Shown piece by piece: positions 44,800-57,169 of a DNA stretch of 64,000 nt. The translations under genes and the position numbers were made by a program. Below the pieces are notes generated by a model, which did not search any database, was not told the DNA's origin, and saw nothing but the letters and a program-made list of their open reading frames with translations. Positions within the stretch are counted from its first letter, which is position 1. Each line of letters begins with the position of its first letter. This DNA comes from Myrica gale (lineage: Eukaryota; Streptophyta; Magnoliopsida; Fagales; Myricaceae), in NCBI GenBank assembly GCA_963930655.1, contig OZ005610.1, positions 15,753,001-15,817,000 of the forward strand, in the 5' to 3' direction.

Positions 44800-45005
44800 C
44801 CAAAGGAGGTGATTTCCACCCCTCAATATTTCTACACAATTATAAAATAATTTTTCTTTTTATTAAATTATAAAATAATATTATAATATTTAATTAAATC
44901 TTCTCTCTTCACTTTTTCATTAGATGCTATAAAATATTTTTACTTTTTCATATAATTCAATCATCCAACCTATCCGACCTCAAACATTTTTACATTTCAA
45001 CGCGC
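44800..45005. repeat. AT-rich MITE-like fragment
   Basis: Same family as 42361-42575: a CCACCCCTCAATATTT start, then ATTATAAAATAAT, TTAAATCTTCTCTC and CTTTTTCAT blocks in the same order. The outer ends are not clear. Confidence 0.5.
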
Positions 45006-45677
45006 CCAAAATGCCACCATTTTCCTCCTCGTTATCCTTTTTTTTACCTAAACCCCAAAAGTCACCGACTGTGTGGACCCAAATGCCACCTACTTTATCA
45101 ATACTGTAGCTTTTAGCTGAAGTCAATCAATCAAGGTAAGCTACCTTATTTAAGAAGAAGAAAAAAATAGACAAAGGGAAAAGGGTAGTTTATGTTTTTT
45201 TTTTTTGAGGTAGCAAGTAGAGACCACAAAATTCTAATAGCAGAAGTCTATAATTGAGACTTTAAGATGAACAAATTCTTGGTTACTAGTTTCATGAATC
45301 AAGACTTTATGTAATTTTTTATCTGAATTATAATGTATTATTTAGAAAGAGAAACAAAATAATTAAACCTTATACTTGTGAAAATAAATTGAGAATTTTG
45401 ATCCGTGATTCTATTGACATGAAGTGGGAAAAGGGTAGTTGATTCTACATTTAGTGTTAATTGGTCTGAGTGATTCTTGAATAACGCAGAAAAAAATAAG
45501 GACCGCCGAGCTAATTAGGGGGGAATGAAAATGAGTAGTCTCTCACTGTTTCCAAAATATAATATGAAAGATTAAAAAAAAAAAAACAACCCATGGGAAA
45601 GGACAACAGTGCCTGCAAGCTGATACCCTTTTTTCAGTACTCCTTTTTTTTTTCTTGATTTTTTCAGTACTTGTTTG

Positions 45678-45687
45678 TATATAAATA
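45678..45687 (+). promoter_or_regulatory. TATA box of the DUF7705-like gene
   Basis: TATATAAATA stands 45 bases before the start codon at 45732. A transcription start about 30 bases downstream would leave a very short 5' leader. Confidence 0.6.
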
Positions 45688-45731
45688 AGATATCGCCGCT
45701 GTTGTGTCTGTAAAGCACGCCCGACCGCACC

Positions 45732-48635
45732 ATGGGAATGCCGATGATTCATCAGCACTTGCATGTGCTTTTCTTGTCGGTGACTTTGTTTCTGATAAGT
45801 GCTTCTGTTGCGAGAGGGAAACAGTACATCTCAGCAGTCGGAGACCCAGGAATGAAAAGAGATGAACTGAGGGTGGCCTTTGAAGCTTGGAACTTTTGCA
45901 ATGAAGTTGGCAAAGAAGCTCCTGGTATGGGGAGCCCCAGAGCTGCCGATTGCTTTGATATCTCAAGTAAGCTCCACCGTACAGGAAAACGTAAGAGTAC
46001 GGATGAGTGGCCTTTATGAATTGATTATTTTGCTCGTATTTCTTAATTTAATCATTTTCCCTGTTATATGACAGAATCAGAATCTTGTTCCTTTTAAAGG
46101 ATGAATATACTCTGGCAATGGCCAAGGGGTACCTTCATTAGCTTGCATTTAATTGCTCAGTTGTCAAGATGAATATATTGTTGTCTGCTGTTGTTAATAA
46201 GTGAAAATAGCATACGAAAAGAAAGTGCAACTGAAAATATAATTATGTTCTTCAATTGTCTAGCATTCTGGGTTTTTCAATTTCTTCATTCTTAACCTTT
46301 TACCACTTTTCTTATATTTTTGTGGTACCTGCTGATTGTTGTTGTCTATTGGGTACAACGGACAGGTTTTTCTCTGAGGCACTGTGTTACGGAAGCTAAT
46401 AACAAACTTGGGGTGGGTAAACCATTGCCGGGGTTGGCACCAGGAGCTGTAAATAACTCAGACCTTTATGCTGTACAGAAGGAGCTCTATCTGGGTTCTT
46501 TATGTCAAGTTGCTGATGTCCCATGTCCATGGCAATTCTGGACGATTATGCTAAAAAACGGTAACTATGACTCTAAGTCTGGCCTGTGTCCTGAGAATGG
46601 TAAAAAGGTACCTCCTTTTCCACCAGGGAGGTTTCCTTGTTTCGGAGAGGGGTGTATGAATCAACCGAATTTGTATCATCAACGTACACATTTCTTGGGT
46701 GGAGACACAATGAGAGGAAGTTTCAATGGAACTTATGACTTAGGTTCTGATATTAAGGGTGGACTTGATGGGATCTCTTTCTTTGAGGTAGTTTGGGAGA
46801 AGAAAGTTGGTGTTGGGAGTTGGGTATTCAATCATAAGCTCAAGACCTCAAAGAAGTACCCATGGTTGATGCTGTACCTCAGAGCTGATGCAACCAAAGG
46901 ATTCTCTGGAGGGTACCATTATGACACAAGAGGAATGCTCAAAACAGTAAGTATAAGTTCTTTGTATCTCATTTTTGTTTCTAAGTATTAAACCGTGATT
47001 CATTTGTAAGTTTTTTTTTTGTCTCTGCTGGGACAGTTTGCCATCTCTGCTACTTCTCTGAAGTTCTTTTGAACAATTACAAGTACGTAGATAGAGATTA
47101 GCTTTCTTCCTTTTAATTAAGACCAACCATCTGATGTAAGACTGAGAGAAGCCCACCGTTGGATGCTAATTGACGTTTTTGCAATGTTTATCAAACAGAA
47201 ACCATACTGGGGGTCTTCTAATTTTGTGGTTCGGGTGAGCACAAATAAATTGTCCGTTCATTGTGCTTTTCACCAGAACAAATCAATTATCTGATGTGAT
47301 GACTTAAAGATCGGTACCTAAGCATGGTGAAACATATAGTTGTGCTTAATATGCTTGAAACTTTCATCTGGTACAGAGACTGAAGAACTGAATAAGGGCA
47401 GGTCAAAAGGCCACCTAATCTTTACTAATGGATTACATGAACCCTGCATATGTAGTTTTGTAAATGCATCCATCTGTTAGGTTTTCTTTTAAATAGTGCT
47501 GACAGTCTGCAACTGCAACCACGAGGGATCCGACCTGGTCCAACCATGAGGGGGTTGTAGGTTTACCCCCAATTGATCAAGAATAGTGGGCGAAAAAGCT
47601 CTTCTCATTTGTCACTTCATGAGCATATTTTATAAAGTTGTAATGACACACCAGAAGCATTTAAACATAATGACTGTCACTGTACTCCATCAACTCTGTT
47701 GCCAGTGCAGAATATATTAGTTATTAATTCAAGATCACCTTGTAGCAAGTTGCAACCTTGGACCTTATAAATCAGAGTTGATATTGGAAGTTCTGGAGTC
47801 CAGCTTTGTTTATGTTTCTTAATTACTTGGAAAAGGATTCAGCCTGTTGTCTTCCTGGTGCTCCTTTAATTCTGCCACTAACAATTTCAGTTGTCTTTCA
47901 GCTACCAGAGTCACCTAATTTTAAGGTCAGGTTGACTTTGGATATCAAACAAGGAGGAGGGCCCAAGAGCCAGTTCTACCTGATAGATATCGGCAGCTGT
48001 TGGAAGAACAATGGTGCTCCCTGCAATGGAGATGTTCTTACTGATGTAACCAGATACAGTGAGATGATCATCAATCCTGAAACTCGTGCTTGGTGCAGCC
48101 CCAACAATGTGGGTAATTGCCCACCATATCATATTACTCCAGACAACAAAAAGATCTACAGGAATGATACTGCTCACTTCCCATATGGAGCTTATCATTA
48201 CTACTGTGCTCCGGGTAACGCTCAACATTTAGAGAAACCTGTGAGCACTTGTGATCCTTACAGCAATCCTCAGGCGCAAGAGCTTGTTCAGTTGCTGCCT
48301 CACCCCATCTGGGCCGATTATGGCTATCCAACCAAACAGGGGAATGGTTGGATTGGTGATTCTAGAACGTGGGAACTTGATGTTGGTGGGTTATCCGATA
48401 GACTTTACTTCTATCAGGTTAGTGAGTCATTATCTGCTTCTAGGAGATATATTGAATCTATCTAATTGATATTTTATGCATATTTTTCCTGTTTCAGGAT
48501 CCTGGTACCCCTCCTGCTAGAAGAATATGGACATCCATAGATGTAGGTACTGAAATTTTTGTCAGTGACAAAGATGAAATGGCAGAATGGAGTCTCAGTG
48601 ACTTTGACGTTCTTTACACATCCCATGATTCGTAA
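45732..48635 (+). CDS. Secreted plant-specific protein, DUF7705-like, four exons
   Basis: Exons 45732-45966, 46366-46946, 47902-48417 and 48498-48635, all with GT...AG borders that keep frame, give 489 residues. The start codon sits in ACCATGG. Residues 1-29 are a clear signal peptide (hydrophobic core V-L-F-L-S-V-T-L-F-L-I). The mature protein is Cys-, Trp- and Tyr-rich with several possible N-glycosylation sites (for example N-N-S, N-G-T, N-D-T), as expected for an extracellular or vacuolar protein. Blocks such as G-G-L-D-G-I-S-F-F-E-V and W-V-F-N-H-K-L-K-T-S-K-K-Y-P-W-L-M-L are typical of a conserved land-plant family that I know as DUF7705. Its biochemical role is unknown. No stop or shift is seen. 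An AATAAA lies at 48673-48678. The family name is from memory; the exon model is firm. Confidence 0.88.
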
Positions 48636-49460
48636 TTTGTTTCCCACCTTTTTCTCTGGCTGTTTGTCTTATGAATAAAAACAAAAGAGAAGGGTATGTG
48701 CAATGGAGTAGATGTAATGCGTTAGGAGGAAACCACCAACCTTCCTCCCCCCCCCCCCCCCCCCCCAAAAAAAAAAAAAGAAGACCTGCAAAGGCAGGAC
48801 TTCGACATCCTAGACACGTGCATTCATTGTGAAAATTGCAATTCTCAATGCATAAGCAGATAAAGAGATCCTTAAGTTGAGTCTTTAGTTCTATTCAAAC
48901 ATGCGAGAAATTGTACATGTGCCAGTGAATCTTCGTCATTTCTAATCAATATCAAGTTTTATGCTTTAATGTTTTCAATGTGTTTTTTTTATGTATTGGT
49001 AGTCTCTTGCAGGTTTATATTCACAAGGGAAATAGGGTGTGATGTTTTGTTCTTTTTATTTTTTTATCTTATTTTGTATCCCTATTACTATGGTGTTCCT
49101 TCACCACAAGTGATGTTTATTTAATAAAATTTTGAAGTACACTTTCATTTCTTAAAAAAAGGAAAAAAAAAACAGCAGATTCTCCCGTATTTTTCATCCC
49201 TGTAGCAGCTCTTTGTGCATGATCATTTTCTTCGGAGAAAATAATTGGTTGAATCATAGGGTTACTGGTTCGGTTCCAAAAAGGCAAAAGGTCAAGCTTG
49301 AAATGGACCTGCTATGAGGTTTGGTACCAAACACTCGCCGAATTGTTCATGTCGATACAAGACATGAGCTTCATGGAATCAGGCAAGTCTATTGTGTTGG
49401 TTTGCGCAGCGTTACATAAAGCAGAGATAATTGTGATACTTTTCCAGCGAATTGTTTGCA
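48636..49460. other. 3' flank and intergenic DNA
   Basis: Holds the probable poly(A) signal of the upstream gene and a homopolymer pair, about 20 C followed by 13 A (48749-48779). No gene was recognised. Confidence 0.5.
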
Positions 49461-49465
49461 GCTTC

Positions 49466-50090
49466 TTTTTTTTTCTAAGCCAATGATTTTCATTACTGCA
49501 AAAGGGTTACATTAGAAGAGGGGGGGGGGGGGGGGGGTCAAATGACCAGTTCACTTTAGAGATCAGAGGGTATACTATTTACAGGAATAAAGCCACAAAA
49601 ACCACGCAAACTAGCCCACTGAGCCAGAGCATGCGCCAACTTGTTCTGACGTCTGGACTCCCACTTCCATTGCCACGAAGGGTGGTTATCCAAGACCGAC
49701 CGAATTTGTTTGGCATCATCAGCGAATAAGTCCCTCTCGAAATAAATTTGGATCACAAATAGCTTTGTAAAACTGTTGAAAATCCCCTTCAAAATACAAA
49801 TTTACTGAAGAAAGTGTGAGAGCTACATGACAGGCAAACAGAGCAGCTTTCATCTCAGCTACCAGGGGATTAGAAGTTTGGATAATGTCAGTCCATGCCC
49901 TAATGATGTTTCCTGCATGATCTCTGCAAACGACCGCAAGTAAGGAATGATGAGTTCCACATGCTACATCAAAATTCAACTTCCAAGCATCATCAGGGGA
50001 GGTATCCATCGCAGCTGAAGGGATTTCTCCTTTCTCCCCAGGCCTGAATGTGATCTGTAAATCTCCTTTTCATTGATAATATGGCAGCCA
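49466..50090 (-). mobile_element. 5'-truncated LINE, RNase H end
   Basis: A T-run (49466-49474) is the tail. The minus-strand frame 50009-49719 holds L-N-F-D-V-A, E-M-K-A-A-L and E-G-D of RNase H. The end of the domain (A-H-A-L-A-Q-W) is in another frame at 49792-49556, so one frameshift lies near 49740. A run of about 18 G (49521-49538) lies in the 3' untranslated part. Confidence 0.78.
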
Positions 50091-52790
50091 TAGGGTCTGG
50101 ATTAAGGATTCGGTTATTGTGCTGAGCAGTGCTGAACAACTGTTGAGATTAAAAGCTGGAGATTCAGCGGCTGTGGTTAAAACATGTCATTTAAAATATT
50201 CAGACCTGTTTTGAAGGCGGACCCGACCAGTTTGAAGGCTGACCCGCGGTTCAATTCTTCGCACAGCAACTCGCCCTTCTCTCTTCGCCAAGCAGCTCAA
50301 ACTCGTTTCTATTTTCTTCGTCGACCAGCTGCTCAAAATAATGAAATCGGGTTGAGTTGTATTCATTGTTGTGATCAGTAAGTCTTTTGGGTCTCTGAAT
50401 TTAGATCTGAATTTTCTGTAACCCATTATTTGATTTCATTTGTGTGATCTTGAGCCTGCAACCGATGGTGTGATTTTCGGGATAGAAACCGAGCTTTTTG
50501 TTGTATTTTAGCAGGTGGGTGTTTTGGGTTTGTCACTTACAAATAGAGTCGGGGGAATTTGTCGAAGCTTTTTACTAAAGAGAAGCTGTGAGTTTGATAC
50601 CTCTTTTGCGTTCTAGTCAAAGTTCACGATGTGGGTTCTTGGGCTTGTCTAGTGTTTTGGATGAGATTGAGACTTTTCAAGTCCCTAGTAAGCTTTTCCT
50701 TCTCCTTCTTGGGATTTGCAATTAATCCAGAATTTAGTTATACAGTTTCGGATATTGCAGAAGTTGAGCTTCTCATTTATGGATTTGAGGTAAGAGCGAT
50801 CAAAAGTTCTCTCATGTGATTGAAGGCAAAGATGAAATCTTTGAGTAGTGTAGGACCTTGCTCTGAGTGTACTTTTTGGTTGCCTTTTCTTTGCTCTTGT
50901 TGCTAACCTCAAATGAGAGGATGGAGACGAGAGAGAATGGAACAGAGGGAGAGGAAGAATTTTCTTCAAGTATTGGAGTTTTGATGGTGGGCGACGGAGG
51001 TGGGCGGCTGGCTTGATAGGGACCCCGGTCTAGACTCCTCATCAATATCTATCCCCCTCACAAGTAAGGACTTGTGAATACTCGAGTTTAGCCCTCGCTT
51101 ATGGTCGATACCCCCTAGCCGACCCAGTGAAGTACTCAAAAGGGAAAGGTATCAAATCAAAAAGAAAAGAAAAATGTTTTTGGTATTTTAGTTTTATCAA
51201 AGGATAAATTAAAAGAAATATGGATGGTTGAGAAAATGGATGAAAAGAAGGATACGCAAGCCTAAGTTCGAATGGGCTGACACCACTAGACGAACTTAGA
51301 ACCCGATTGTGGAACAACGTCGGCTTAAACCAACGATGCACCTCTAACAAAGTCGATTAGATGTCAGGCCTAACCCCAAGCACCAAACATCCTCTGCTAG
51401 CCCAAGCTTCCAGGCCTAACCTAGTCGTTGATTGCCTCCAACTTGACCGGCCTAATCTAGCGCAAGCCAAGTCTAACAAGTGTGAATAGTGTCAGGCCTA
51501 ACCCCAAGCACTATAGCACCCATGTTAGCCCAAGTGTTAGGCTTAACCCCGAACACTGAAAGATGATGGCACAAAGGCCAAAAGCTCCCTTGGAGACTCT
51601 TCTATTCAATGGATAATAATTGGATGCTTAAAAATGGTGTCATGGAGGGGTATTTATACTACCTCCATGGGCTTGGGCGGCAAGGCTTTTCCTTGCAGAG
51701 GAAAGGCTTGTTTCCCACTCAACAAATCCCCCAAGATCCTATTAGGGATGTGGCCCGCCATAAGCTTCCATATAGGGAGCAAAGGAATTGTCACATGCCT
51801 AAAAGACTCATAACTTCAATCAAGGAATAATATTTCTAAAATAGGATCAAGATTATTACCTTAATTGAATCACACCAACATGAAAATATTTTGGACTCAA
51901 AAAGTAAAAAGATAACTCCCTTAAAATAGGGGGAACCGACCATATAGGGATCCCACATACAGTTTACCCTATATGGCCCCTCCCAGCCGCTTGTGGTGGT
52001 CGTCGTCGCCATGCTCCGTCGCCGCTCCACCACCTTGTAGGGTGGTGACATCAAAATGATCCCCTCGGTCTCCTGAGTCTTTGGAGACCAACCCCATATG
52101 TGTTCCTCCGTGCGACGCTGTGTCCGGTGGTCGTGTGGTGGTGCCACCAATCAACTTCACTTGGTCTCGAGATACACCTTTGGTTGTGCCACCACTACTA
52201 ATGGTCTTGTGGTGGCACCTTCCCTGTGTTGCTCCAACCCTCCTACTTGTCAGGCATCAACTCTCCATAGGTCTTGTCTGGGCCATGCCGATGCTTGTCT
52301 CTCTAGTTGGCTTTGAATGATGGCATAGGCCATGCCATGTTGCCCATGGGCGTGCCATGTGCAAGCCCTTCCAGCCGCAAAGCCTTGTCAGGCATGCCTT
52401 CACGCCTTGTTATCTTGGGGGCTCAAATGGGGTTCCTGTCATTCCCCTTTTGAAAACTACCCTTGCCCCCAAGGGTATTATCTCCAGGACCTTCTAAGCA
52501 ATTGGGCTTCTTCAGGCATCCAATAGCTTCTCCTGTTGCTATGCTCCTCCTCGCGCTACGCCGTGTCTATCATGTGCCTCCATGCTAGGATTTGAGGACA
52601 CTTCCTTTGGCCTTTCAATCCCAAGGTTGCTTCAATATCTATCTGACCTGTCATCCCTCCTTCGGCCATCACGGGCTCAACCAGTTATGCATTTTTGTAC
52701 TTGTATCTTGAATCCTATTTTCTTTAGGGCTCAACCTCTTTCGAAGGACATTCTAGAAAAATGAAGAAACCCACTCTGTGCATGGTACTC
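50091..52790. other. Repeat-rich intergenic region, no gene recognised
   Basis: The part 50184-50400 looks like a leader exon (a donor-like CAGTAAG at about 50377), but no linked coding exon follows. At 51360-51560 the phrase TCAGGCCTAACCCCAAGCAC recurs with variations. From 51900 to 52800 the sequence is a GC-rich patchwork with no domain. An unclassified LTR element may be present; its ends were not found. Confidence 0.35.
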
Positions 52791-52794
52791 TACA

Positions 52795-53148
52795 CCGAAC
52801 CAATATTAGTTTCCATAAAGAAGATACAATCCGGATTGTATCTTTCAATGAGCATCCGTAAAGAACGAACTGCCGAGGCACGAACCCAGTCCTTGACAGT
52901 TCCAATGGAGGATCCTCATGCATAAGGAGGGGGCTTGATAAGGCCCTCCTCCTCGGCCATGACAGAGATTTGAAAGAAATCATCCTTCTTCAAATTGTCT
53001 GAAAGAAGTTTCCCTTTTCCTTTGAGATTGCTACGTTTCTTCTGCCCCTCATTACTAGAGCTTAGAGTAAGAAGCTCTTGAGATTTTTGAATCTTCAGTT
53101 GTGTTTTCAAAGAAGCCATAGTGCAATCTGCAGTGAACTCATTTTTCA
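52795..53148 (-). pseudogene. LINE ORF1 end and endonuclease start
   Basis: Minus strand: a Lys-rich ORF1 tail (53148-52916) ends M-A-E-E-E-G. The next start follows at 52923 with the endonuclease opening M-R-I-L-H-W-N-C-Q-G-L-G, then, after a frameshift, a Val-Arg-Ser-Leu and F-F-M-E-T-N block. The LINE stops abruptly at about 52795. The ORF1 part continues beyond solo LTR copy C at 56616. Confidence 0.7.
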
Positions 53149-56100
53149 TGTCACGCCCTGAACGCTAGCCCGAAGGGCCAATGACAGCCGCGAGCATTCC
53201 CGTATGAACACTCCAGCGAACTAAACCATAACTTAACAGCGGAAATATTACTGAGAGAGAGACAGGACAAAGGAAACTACATAAACTTTAGCTACACAAA
53301 ATGACCTCATTAATAATTGAGTAACATCTTAATTACATATCAAAACAAATACTTCTTAAGTGACAGACCACATTGGTCAGTAGTCACCAACATCAAAAAT
53401 ACATGGGAAGTCTCCCCTCTCAAGACAAGTAGTCCTCAGGACTGCTTTCACCTGGAACATCTGGAATGATACAATTTAAAAACTTGTGAGTCAAAGGACT
53501 CAGTAAGGAAAATATGAACTTGTAAATATGAGCTTATAACTTGAACATGTAAATCATGAATGATTGTGAATCTTGATGTGCATGCATGCTTCATGTTTGC
53601 ATATGCACATGCACTTGCTCTTGAAAACATATACTTGAATTTAAAATGACACTTGGTCCTTGAAAAGAATTATTTCTTATCTTGTGGGCTACATACGCTC
53701 CATTTAACCCCTAAAGTTAGCGTTGTGCGTTCCCATTGGAACCGTCTCATTTTCCCCTTGGAGACATAACATCTGGTCAAGCTAGCCCTTGAAGTGGCCT
53801 CAGGCCTGATGGCTAGACACGACCATTGGAGGTCCATACTTTCTCGCATTCGTCCTTCAGTGTGGTTGTACTTACCTCGAGGACTACCCATCCTTCTCGC
53901 ATTCGTCCTTCGGCATGGGTGCCCTTAGGTGTCATCCATTCTTCTCGCATTCATCCTACGGAATGGATGCACCTATCTTACTGGTACGGTACCGACCTTC
54001 TTCAGCCCCTTAACTTAACTTGTCAAAAAAATATTTTCATGCTTTCATTTGCACAAAACTTTCTTTTTCTTGAAAGAAAAAGTCAAAATGCTTATGATGT
54101 GTCATGCTTGATAATAAATAACATGTCATGCTTGATCATGAAAAATCATGTTGTGTATCATTCCAGTTTTCATAAAAATGTAAGTTTCCACTTACTTCCA
54201 TGTACCGTGATCCTTCTGAGTTTCAAGGGGTGCTTCGCCTACAAGTGAGTTAAATACGTTACTTAGACGCTCAGGCAACTAGTCAAATAGACATACAAAA
54301 ATACTCATAAACGTTTTCAGTTTTCCAAATTCGTATCTTGAAAATTATGACTTCACTTACAAAAGATTTCTTTTAAACTTTAGCTTGCATAAAACAAATT
54401 TGAAAACAATAAAAATATGCATCAAACAACTCCAACTAGGTTGCTGTTTTAACTACTATAAATCCAACTTGTATTCAACTTATTACACTACTTCTTCCCA
54501 TCAACATCATTTATTTCAAGGCCTATCTATGAAGATCAGCAACAACATTTCATGCTAAGAATTCCAAGCCAAAACAGTAACTTATCTACGTCTAATTTTC
54601 ATTCCCTTGTTCCACACTTTTCATCATACTATGCATGGACTAATGGCTATCAAATTCCACCAATTTAACCTCAATAGATCTACTATATGGGCACTGCCGA
54701 GACCTCTAGGATTTAACCTAAGTTACATTGGTCTTATCTCTAAGTATTCAAGTTCACATGAACACCAATGTCCACAATTCTTCCAAATATCACCGATAGA
54801 CATCAATCCTCATTTAAATGATCAAGCCGTGACCATCTTGACCTCCTTTTCACTTTTAGGCTTGCTGACATGAACCAAATGAACATTTTCAGATTCATAA
54901 TCTTCCACTCTCTTGCAAGATCCATATGATTCACTTAAAGACAACAACATGAATTCAATTCCCACTTAACCTGAGTGCAATTATCTTCATGTCCACCAAA
55001 TGTAATCATGTTACTAGGTGGTTAGTTTGCTGTTTAATTCAATGTCATCAACATACCTTCTTAACAGCAAGCAACCCTAAGGAACAACATAAGACACTTT
55101 CCATGACCTAAGGCAGCAACCATTCGGCTCCCATGATCCCTTTTCTTCCATTTCCATAACACTATCTTGCATTAATATTACCAATTATACTTGCTCCTAG
55201 GTTTAGGTCACTGACCGAACCCTAACCTTACCCTAACATCATGTCAAACCAACATTATTCATATCTATATACCAAGTGTTACAACAACAACATCAAGGAT
55301 ATACATTTCCTAATTTCACATGCAACTAGTCTATAATCACAAGATCATCATCCAACATGTTTCTCAAGCTTTAACAACTCAAATCAGTGGCTTCAAACAT
55401 TAATATTCAACATCAAATCACAATAATTTACAGCAACTAACTTACATCCAACAAATCACATGATTCGACCATCAACCAACCTACATGCATGCTAATATCC
55501 AACATCAAACCCAAATCATCACTTCCTTCAACATAGCCCAAAACCGTGGCCTTCAATCCCTTCCTCCATCAACAAAATCTCAAGAAATTAGTTCACCAAA
55601 CCTCCATCAGAAAGTACACAAGAACAACAACCAAGAATCATGTCAAAACCTAACTTTCATGCCATATTTCTCTAAAACAAGAGTACCTTACCTTAGGGGT
55701 TTCGGCTGGACTTAAGAGATGGCTAAAGAACACCTATACGAAGACATCCATAGTAAGAGTTTGAAGAAGAAAAAGAGTTCATAGAGGAAGGAATGCCAAA
55801 AGGACCGAATCTTCCTTACCTTGACCTGATTTCCTTGGATTTCTTCTCTCCCTTATTCGGTTTCTCCTTCTCCCTCTCTCGGGTTCTCTCTTTCTCTTCT
55901 CTTGTGCGACTGAAATGAGTGTGTTTGAAATGCAAGAGTGAAATGAGGTGAGTGAAGTGAGTGTGGCGTGAAGTGCAAAGGCAAGGCTGAATCCAGCCTA
56001 ATTCACGTCTAAAGGAAAAAAGGGAAGAAAAGTCTTACCTGCATCACCCATGTGACATGGCGGCTCATTTAATGCCTTGTCTTCTCTCTTTTTCATTTAT

Positions 56101-56610
56101 TTGCCTCACTAAGCCTTTCATGTGAATTCCCTTCCAGCCCACTATTACTTTTCAGCCTACACCTACTCTCTTTTCAGCCTACAATTGCTTTGTCTTTTCT
56201 CTCTTTTCTTCCTTTGCCTTGCTAAGCCTTTCACGTGAATTCCCTTCCAGCCCACTATTACTTTTCAGCCTACACCTACTCTCTTTTCAGCCTACAATTG
56301 CTTTGTCTTTTCTCTCTTTTATTTCTTTGCCTTACTAAGCCTTTCACGTGATTCACCATTTACTTCTCTTTGAATTTCTTTTATTTTCTTTTGCTTTCTC
56401 TCTTTCATGTGAACCACAAGCCTTGCACCCTAAATAGTCATTTAGTTCACCTAATAAAGATGAAGGCTTCCTAATGAAGGCAATAGATAATTGGCATGCA
56501 CTTAAAATTCACAATCACAATTTAATATATAAAAAATGAAATTGCTTAGAGAAATTTAGCAAGTACAAGTACGTAAGCCTAAATAGCACAATGACATTCG
56601 GGGTCTCACA
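53149..56610 (+). mobile_element. Solo LTR copy C of the TGTCACGCCCC family (3.46 kb), inside LINE ORF1
   Basis: Starts TGTCACGCCCTGAACG and ends CGGGGTCTCACA, with perfect duplication TTTCA at 53144-53148 and 56611-56615. The palindrome GTGAGTC...GACTCAGTAAGG is at about 53486-53507, and the hairpin array and GGTACGGTACC are at 53834-53993. A segment near 56135-56300 is duplicated in tandem (CCAGCCCACTATTACTTTTC... twice). No coding domains are present. Confidence 0.88.
53834..53993 (+). repeat. Array of three fixed-loop hairpins plus GGTACGGTACC (LTR copy C)
   Basis: Stems are CCATAC/GTGTGG (53834-53839 with 53860-53865, one T-G pair), ACCCAT/ATGGGT (53886-53891 with 53915-53920) and CATCCATT/AATGGATG (53933-53940 with 53962-53969). 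Loops are CTTCTCGCATTCGTCCTTC or close variants. The palindrome follows at about 53982-53992. Confidence 0.72.
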
Positions 56611-56615
56611 TTTCA

Positions 56616-56976
56616 GGTCTCTGCGGACATGGGTTCGGTGGAAGATAGAAGGTGACTCAGAAGATTGTTTTGGCGGGGTAGAAAATCTAGAACGAGTTTT
56701 ATGGGGAGAAGGAAGGGTAACGATGACAAAGGGGGTGTTCGGCAGAAAAAATTTTGGGGGTTGGAAATTTTGGGGTATTTGAGTTTGTGAAAAATTAAAT
56801 ATATTTATGGGATTTAATGAAAAAGTGAAAAGAGAGAAGATTTAAATGAATATTATAAGAATAATAAAAATAATTCTATGGAGAGAGAGATTATTTTATA
56901 ATTGTATGCAATTTTTTTTTCTGTGGCATGATGAGTAGTGGCCGCCCAGGAACGCTACCCCTTCCTTCCGCCACTG
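56616..56976 (-). pseudogene. LINE ORF1 remnant followed by MITE-like and hAT-like scraps
   Basis: 56616-56725 is the continuation of the ORF1 frame cut by LTR copy C. 56727-56900 is an AT-rich MITE-like piece starting GGGGTGTTCGGCAG, of the family at 42361. 56940-56976 ends in TTCCGCCACTG, which resembles a hAT terminal repeat. Boundaries are approximate. Confidence 0.45.
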
Positions 56977-57169
56977 AGTGTTGAGGAGCTAAGAGAATTT
57001 AAACGCTGACCTGTTCATAATGCATTCCACGCTATTTTCTAGAGGAATAGTTTAAGGCGGGCATGCATTTTGAGATTTCATAGGCTTGTCTAGTCTTTTG
57101 CTGTAAAGGAATGAATCTGCAAAGAATTTTGGGTCCCAAGAGTAAGGTGGTATGCAGATATAACTATGA

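Noticed and set aside
49521..49538. Long G run (and C run at 48749-48770) as G-quadruplex signals
   Set aside because: Simple homopolymers, prone to sequencing error, with no conserved context.
50184..50381. Possible short coding exon with a donor at its end
   Set aside because: No linked downstream exon or domain found; it could be an untranslated leader, but evidence is too thin.
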